Translations under genes and position numbers: made by a program
Source of the DNA: an uncultured Prevotellaceae bacterium
GTDB taxonomy: Bacteria > Bacteroidota > Bacteroidia > Bacteroidales > Bacteroidaceae
NCBI GenBank assembly: GCA_900315105.1
Contig: OMXX01000112.1
Span: 1 to 23,143, forward strand
Direction: 5' to 3'
Length of the DNA stretch: 23,143 bases
Notes under the pieces: generated by a model
Database searches by the model: none
Seen by the model: only the letters and a program-made list of their open reading frames with translations
Told to the model about the DNA's origin: nothing
Shown: positions 20,124-23,143 of the stretch, one piece after another
Numbering within the stretch: the first letter of the stretch is position 1
How the letters are laid out: every line of letters begins with the position of its first letter

Positions 20124-22250
20124 ATGAAAGTCAGTTTTTTGAAATTATCACGTAAAAAAGAGGTCATCAAACGCCTGGAATTGTCGGATCTTGCAGAGAT
20201 GATCCGTGAGAATCCTGAAAAGGACAGAGTGTTCAATCTCCGACTGAACTATCAGTTCTATAAGCCTAAGCGGATGCCTGACGGACAGATCACCTTGGAT
20301 GATCAGCAGCACACGGTAAACCTGCCGCGTATCCTCTTTGCAGCAGAATGTATCAACTACAAGGAGATTCAGAAAGGACTGAAGTACAATGGTCTGGTGG
20401 TGGTAGAAGTCAATGGTCTGAAGACCTATGAGGAAGCCGCCAGCATCAGGAATCAGACTGCGAGACTGGATGAGACGATGATGGCTTTCCTGGGAGCCTC
20501 AGGCATGAGTGTAAAGATCGTCTGTCGAGGGGAGCTGTTTGGTGACGGCGGATTACCCACGAAAGAGGACGAGATTCGGATGTTTCATAAGAACCTCTAC
20601 GAGACGGCTCGGAGGGCCTATCAGAATCAGTTTGGTCTGGACATCGAATATCTGGAGCCCCAGTTGGAGCGGACGGTTTATATGAGTGCCGATCCTGAGA
20701 TGTACTTCAATCCGAATGCACGTCCCTTCAAGGCTGACACGAAGAAGCACGAGGAGCTGGAGCCTGCCAAGATTTCATGGGAGAACGACATGCTGATGCC
20801 TGGACGCACCATCACGCGTACCTATCATTTTAATTGGCTCTTTATCCTGCGTGAGGTGTTAGGAGAATACTTCGACCTGCCTGACGAAAATCGCCAGATG
20901 CAGCTGTTACAACAGATAGCCCGAAAGTCGCTGGAACAGGGCATCCCGTTGGCTCATGCCCAGGGGATGGCCTTAGAGCATCCTTTGTTTCACAACGATC
21001 CTGATTTGGTGAAAAGCGTATTCAGCACCACCTACGAAATTACACTGATGGAGGACTATCGCAAGAAGCACAAGATGAAGCCGCTGAAAAGTGTGCCTCA
21101 GGAGACGCTTCAGACGATGCGGACAGAAATTTTCCTCACAGCCAACTACGATATGCGCAAGAACCTGATGACGGGTGTGGCTGAGTATCGTATGAAATAT
21201 TCTGAGGATCAGACATTTAAGCCACTGACAGAAGAAGTGAGAAACGATATGACCATCGAAGCGCGTGAGCAGGGATTGAAGTCGTGGGATCAGGATGTGA
21301 ACCGCTTCATCGACTCCACCCGCATCGAACAATACGACCCCGTGAACACCTGGTTGAAGGAGCTGCCTGCATGGGATGGCGAGGACAGGATTGCAGCTCT
21401 CGCCAAGCGCGTTCCCACAGAACAGCCCCATTGGGAGAATTATCTGAGATACTGGCTCATGGGTATGGTGGCCCAGTGGCGCGAGAGTGATAAGCAGTTG
21501 ACTGGCAATGCGTTAACACCGTTGCTGATTGGTCGGCAGGGATGTGGAAAGACACGCTTTTGCAAGATCCTGCTGCCTCCAGAACTGCGCGACTACTACA
21601 ACGACAAACTGAACTTCAAGAACGAGTTCGACCTGAACATCGCGCTGACATCGTTTGCGCTGATCAACATCGACGAGTTTGACAAGACCACCAACTCGCA
21701 GCAGATTGTGTTGAAGTATCTGTTGTCATCTAGCGATGTGAAGTTCCGTCCGCCTTACGGCAAGACCATCAAGCAGTACAGACGTTACACCTCGTTCATC
21801 GGTACCACCAACCAGATGCAGCCACTCGTCGATCCGACAGGTTCCAGACGTTTCGTCTGTGTAGGCATCCCCAACGGACAAAGCATCGACTTTACTGACG
21901 ATATCGACCATCGTCAGCTCTACGCCCAGGTGCTTCAGATGGTGATAAGCGGAGAGCGCTACTGGCTGGAAGACAGCGAGATAGCCGAACTGATGCGGGA
22001 GAACGAGCCCTATCAGCGAACCGTTGCCTTGGAGGAGATGATAGCCGAGACCTTCCGTAAGCCGAAAGAGAACGAAGGCCGTTGGTGGGGAACCAGTGAG
22101 ATTCTCAGTCTGTTTGTCTCGAAATACACCTATTTCGATGCCGAAAAGATGTCGCCCAACAAACTCGGAAGGGCACTGAACAGCTACAAGTTCAACTTCA
22201 AACACAGAGTAGTGAACGGCCTCTCAGAATACTGGCTGAAAGAGAAATAA
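20124..22250 (+). CDS. BT4734-type N-domain / VirE-family primase-helicase-like protein
   Basis: The product has 708 residues. The N-terminal 200 residues (LPRILFAAECINYKEIQKGLKYNGLVVVEVNGL, then GMSVKIVCRGEL) resemble the BT4734/BF3469 N-terminal domain, which is primase-like. The C-terminal part is a VirE/D5-like P-loop ATPase: Walker A GRQGCGKT at 470-477 (Lys476), Walker B-like FALINIDEFDK at 511-521 (Asp517, Glu518), and a sensor-like SFIGTTNQ further on. Homologues are common in Bacteroidota mobile elements and prophage-like islands. It ends 3 bases before the TIGR03915 gene, so the two are cotranscribed. An iteron array lies 200-280 bases upstream. It is a candidate replication or remodelling protein for an integrated element, or a resident copy. 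Confidence 0.88.
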   Translation: MKVSFLKLSRKKEVIKRLELSDLAEMIRENPEKDRVFNLRLNYQFYKPKRMPDGQITLDDQQHTVNLPRILFAAECINYKEIQKGLKYNGLVVVEVNGLKTYEEAASIRNQTARLDETMMAFLGASGMSVKIVCRGELFGDGGLPTKEDEIRMFHKNLYETARRAYQNQFGLDIEYLEPQLERTVYMSADPEMYFNPNARPFKADTKKHEELEPAKISWENDMLMPGRTITRTYHFNWLFILREVLGEYFDLPDENRQMQLLQQIARKSLEQGIPLAHAQGMALEHPLFHNDPDLVKSVFSTTYEITLMEDYRKKHKMKPLKSVPQETLQTMRTEIFLTANYDMRKNLMTGVAEYRMKYSEDQTFKPLTEEVRNDMTIEAREQGLKSWDQDVNRFIDSTRIEQYDPVNTWLKELPAWDGEDRIAALAKRVPTEQPHWENYLRYWLMGMVAQWRESDKQLTGNALTPLLIGRQGCGKTRFCKILLPPELRDYYNDKLNFKNEFDLNIALTSFALINIDEFDKTTNSQQIVLKYLLSSSDVKFRPPYGKTIKQYRRYTSFIGTTNQMQPLVDPTGSRRFVCVGIPNGQSIDFTDDIDHRQLYAQVLQMVISGERYWLEDSEIAELMRENEPYQRTVALEEMIAETFRKPKENEGRWWGTSEILSLFVSKYTYFDAEKMSPNKLGRALNSYKFNFKHRVVNGLSEYWLKEK

Positions 22251-22253
22251 AAG

Positions 22254-23024
22254 ATGACGATCTATCTATTTGACGGCACGATGGACGGGCTGCTGACGGC
22301 TGTATTTGACGCATTCAGCCTGAAAGAGCAACCAGAGGAGCTGCTGACTGAGGGCGATGCCCTACCCCTTTTCTGCGAACGTACCTATCAGGTGACGACG
22401 GATGAGGAGAAGGCACAACGGGTGTGGACAGGACTGGAGAAAAAACTGACACGTGAGGCGATGAAACTCATCTCCGTCAGTTGGCTGTCAGAGCTGAAGG
22501 AGTTGAACACGCCGTTGTTCCGATATATCTGCAAGGTATTCAGACAGGGAGATATCTCCAGAAACTATGCTGATGCTGACGTGCTGGCAGTGACGAACAT
22601 TGCCCGAAGGGTGCTTCACGAACAACTGCGCATGAAGCAGTTTATCCGTTTTCAGAAGGCGAAAGACGGCACTTACCTCGCTGTGGTGTCGCCCGATCAC
22701 AATGTGCTGCCTATCATCATCGATCATTTCCAGGACAGGTTCAACGACCAGCCTTGGCTCATCTACGATGCCAAGCGGCACTATGGCTTCAACTATGACG
22801 GCAAAACCGTGATCCGCATCACCTTCGAAGACGAGTCGGCTATGCCCTTCAGTCTGGACAACGGCAAACTGAATGAAGAGGTGCTCAGCAGCGACGACCA
22901 ACTGTTGCAGAACCTCTGGCGCACCTATTTCAAGGCCATCTGCATCAAGGAGCGCATGAATCCCCGCAAACAGCTCAACGACATGCCCCGCCGCTACTGG
23001 AAATACATGACTGAAAAACAATAA
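22254..23024 (+). CDS. TIGR03915 family putative DNA repair protein (radical SAM partner)
   Basis: The product has 256 residues. The start MTIYLFDGTMDGLLTAVFDAF and the later RMKQFIRFQKAKDGTYLAVVSPDHNVLPIIIDHFQDRFNDQPWLIYDAKRHYGFNYDG are signatures of the TIGR03915/DUF4130 proteins, which are found only in genomes that also have the TIGR03916 radical SAM protein. The acting chemistry is unknown; DNA repair or base modification is presumed. The radical SAM partner's 3' end is at the left edge of the window on the same strand. In many Bacteroidota these genes are next to each other, so about 22 kb of other DNA lies between them here. ATG 22254 follows the VirE-type stop by 3 bases. Confidence 0.88.
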   Translation: MTIYLFDGTMDGLLTAVFDAFSLKEQPEELLTEGDALPLFCERTYQVTTDEEKAQRVWTGLEKKLTREAMKLISVSWLSELKELNTPLFRYICKVFRQGDISRNYADADVLAVTNIARRVLHEQLRMKQFIRFQKAKDGTYLAVVSPDHNVLPIIIDHFQDRFNDQPWLIYDAKRHYGFNYDGKTVIRITFEDESAMPFSLDNGKLNEEVLSSDDQLLQNLWRTYFKAICIKERMNPRKQLNDMPRRYWKYMTEKQ

Positions 23025-23043
23025 GTCAATAAAGCCCAAATTT

Positions 23044-23143
23044 TTTTGGTTTTTCGCTCAAATTGCACTACCTTTGGCTTCGCCGAAAATAGGCTGCATC
23101 TCGGAAATATCCAAATAAATTTGGTATTTCACTCAATTTGCAC
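23044..23143. repeat. Tandem promoter-bearing repeat, about 75 bp, running off the edge
   Basis: TTTGGTTTTTCGCTCAAATTGCAC (first unit from 23045) recurs as a close variant from 23120 to the edge, giving a period of 75 bases. Between them CTTCGCCGAAAATAGGCTGCATCTCGG matches the intergenic repeats I know from Prevotella genomes. Confidence 0.7.
23045..23076 (+). promoter_or_regulatory. Full housekeeping promoter within a repeat unit
   Basis: TTTG (23045-23048), 20 bases, TACCTTTG (23069-23076). It points out of the window, to the right. Confidence 0.75.

Noticed and set aside
20553..23039. Minus-strand frames of 65-183 codons inside the VirE-type and TIGR03915 genes
   Set aside because: Both plus-strand genes have clear family signatures; the reverse frames arise from GC-rich codon use.

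Overview
The window looks like a chromosomal segment of a Bacteroidales bacterium, most likely Prevotella or a close relative. The evidence is repeated promoters of the form TTTG-N20-TAnnTTTG, start codons with little or no Shine-Dalgarno, families typical of the phylum (DUF1810, DUF6169, TPR-CHAT, BT4734-type VirE protein, paired rSAM/TIGR03915 proteins), and a 75-bp promoter-bearing repeat at the right edge of a kind common between Prevotella genes.

Layout. (1) 1-1438, GC-richer: the 3' end of a putative DNA-repair radical SAM gene, an exported alpha/beta hydrolase on the minus strand, and a 36-codon relic repeating the radical SAM 3' end. (2) 1440-8650, AT-rich, all minus strand: small hypothetical and membrane proteins, a DUF1810 protein, and an operon holding a secreted stand-alone penicillin-binding transpeptidase, a coiled-coil protein and several unknowns. 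(3) 8650-12070: a divergent promoter hub, a zinc-ribbon-like protein, then a tight operon of an exported caspase-fold peptidase, an ECF-like sigma factor and a one-pass membrane anti-sigma-like protein with a TPR-like tail, followed by a 30-aa membrane peptide and an intrinsic terminator. (4) 12055-15432, minus strand: an exported TPR-CHAT protein (a second caspase-fold peptidase) and a weakly RES/ART-like partner. (5) 15500-19603, plus strand: a secreted basic-adaptor-like protein with an orphan LytTR regulator, a beta-barrel protein, a YwqK/MORN-like protein, a 44-aa protein and a DUF6169 protein. (6) 19738-23143: four 22-bp-spaced iterons flanked by inverted repeats, a BT4734/VirE-type primase-helicase-like gene, and the TIGR03915 DNA-repair partner of the radical SAM protein.

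The radical SAM and TIGR03915 genes form a functional pair, so regions 2-5 look like an accessory island lying between them.

The main discovery candidate is regulatory. Five intergenic sites share TGTTTAC, exactly 15 bp, then GGTA. They lie 30-60 bp upstream of four genes or operons in the island, one of them with two sites in tandem. They do not match the housekeeping promoter, whereas the caspase/sigma/anti-sigma operon itself has a housekeeping -7 box. I infer that the ECF factor reads these sites and that caspase-fold proteolysis may release it from its membrane anti-sigma factor. This would be a protease-gated stress, defence or cell-envelope regulon that includes a penicillin-binding protein and a LytTR regulator. 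The motif is seen directly in the sequence; its link to this sigma factor and the proteolytic wiring are inference.
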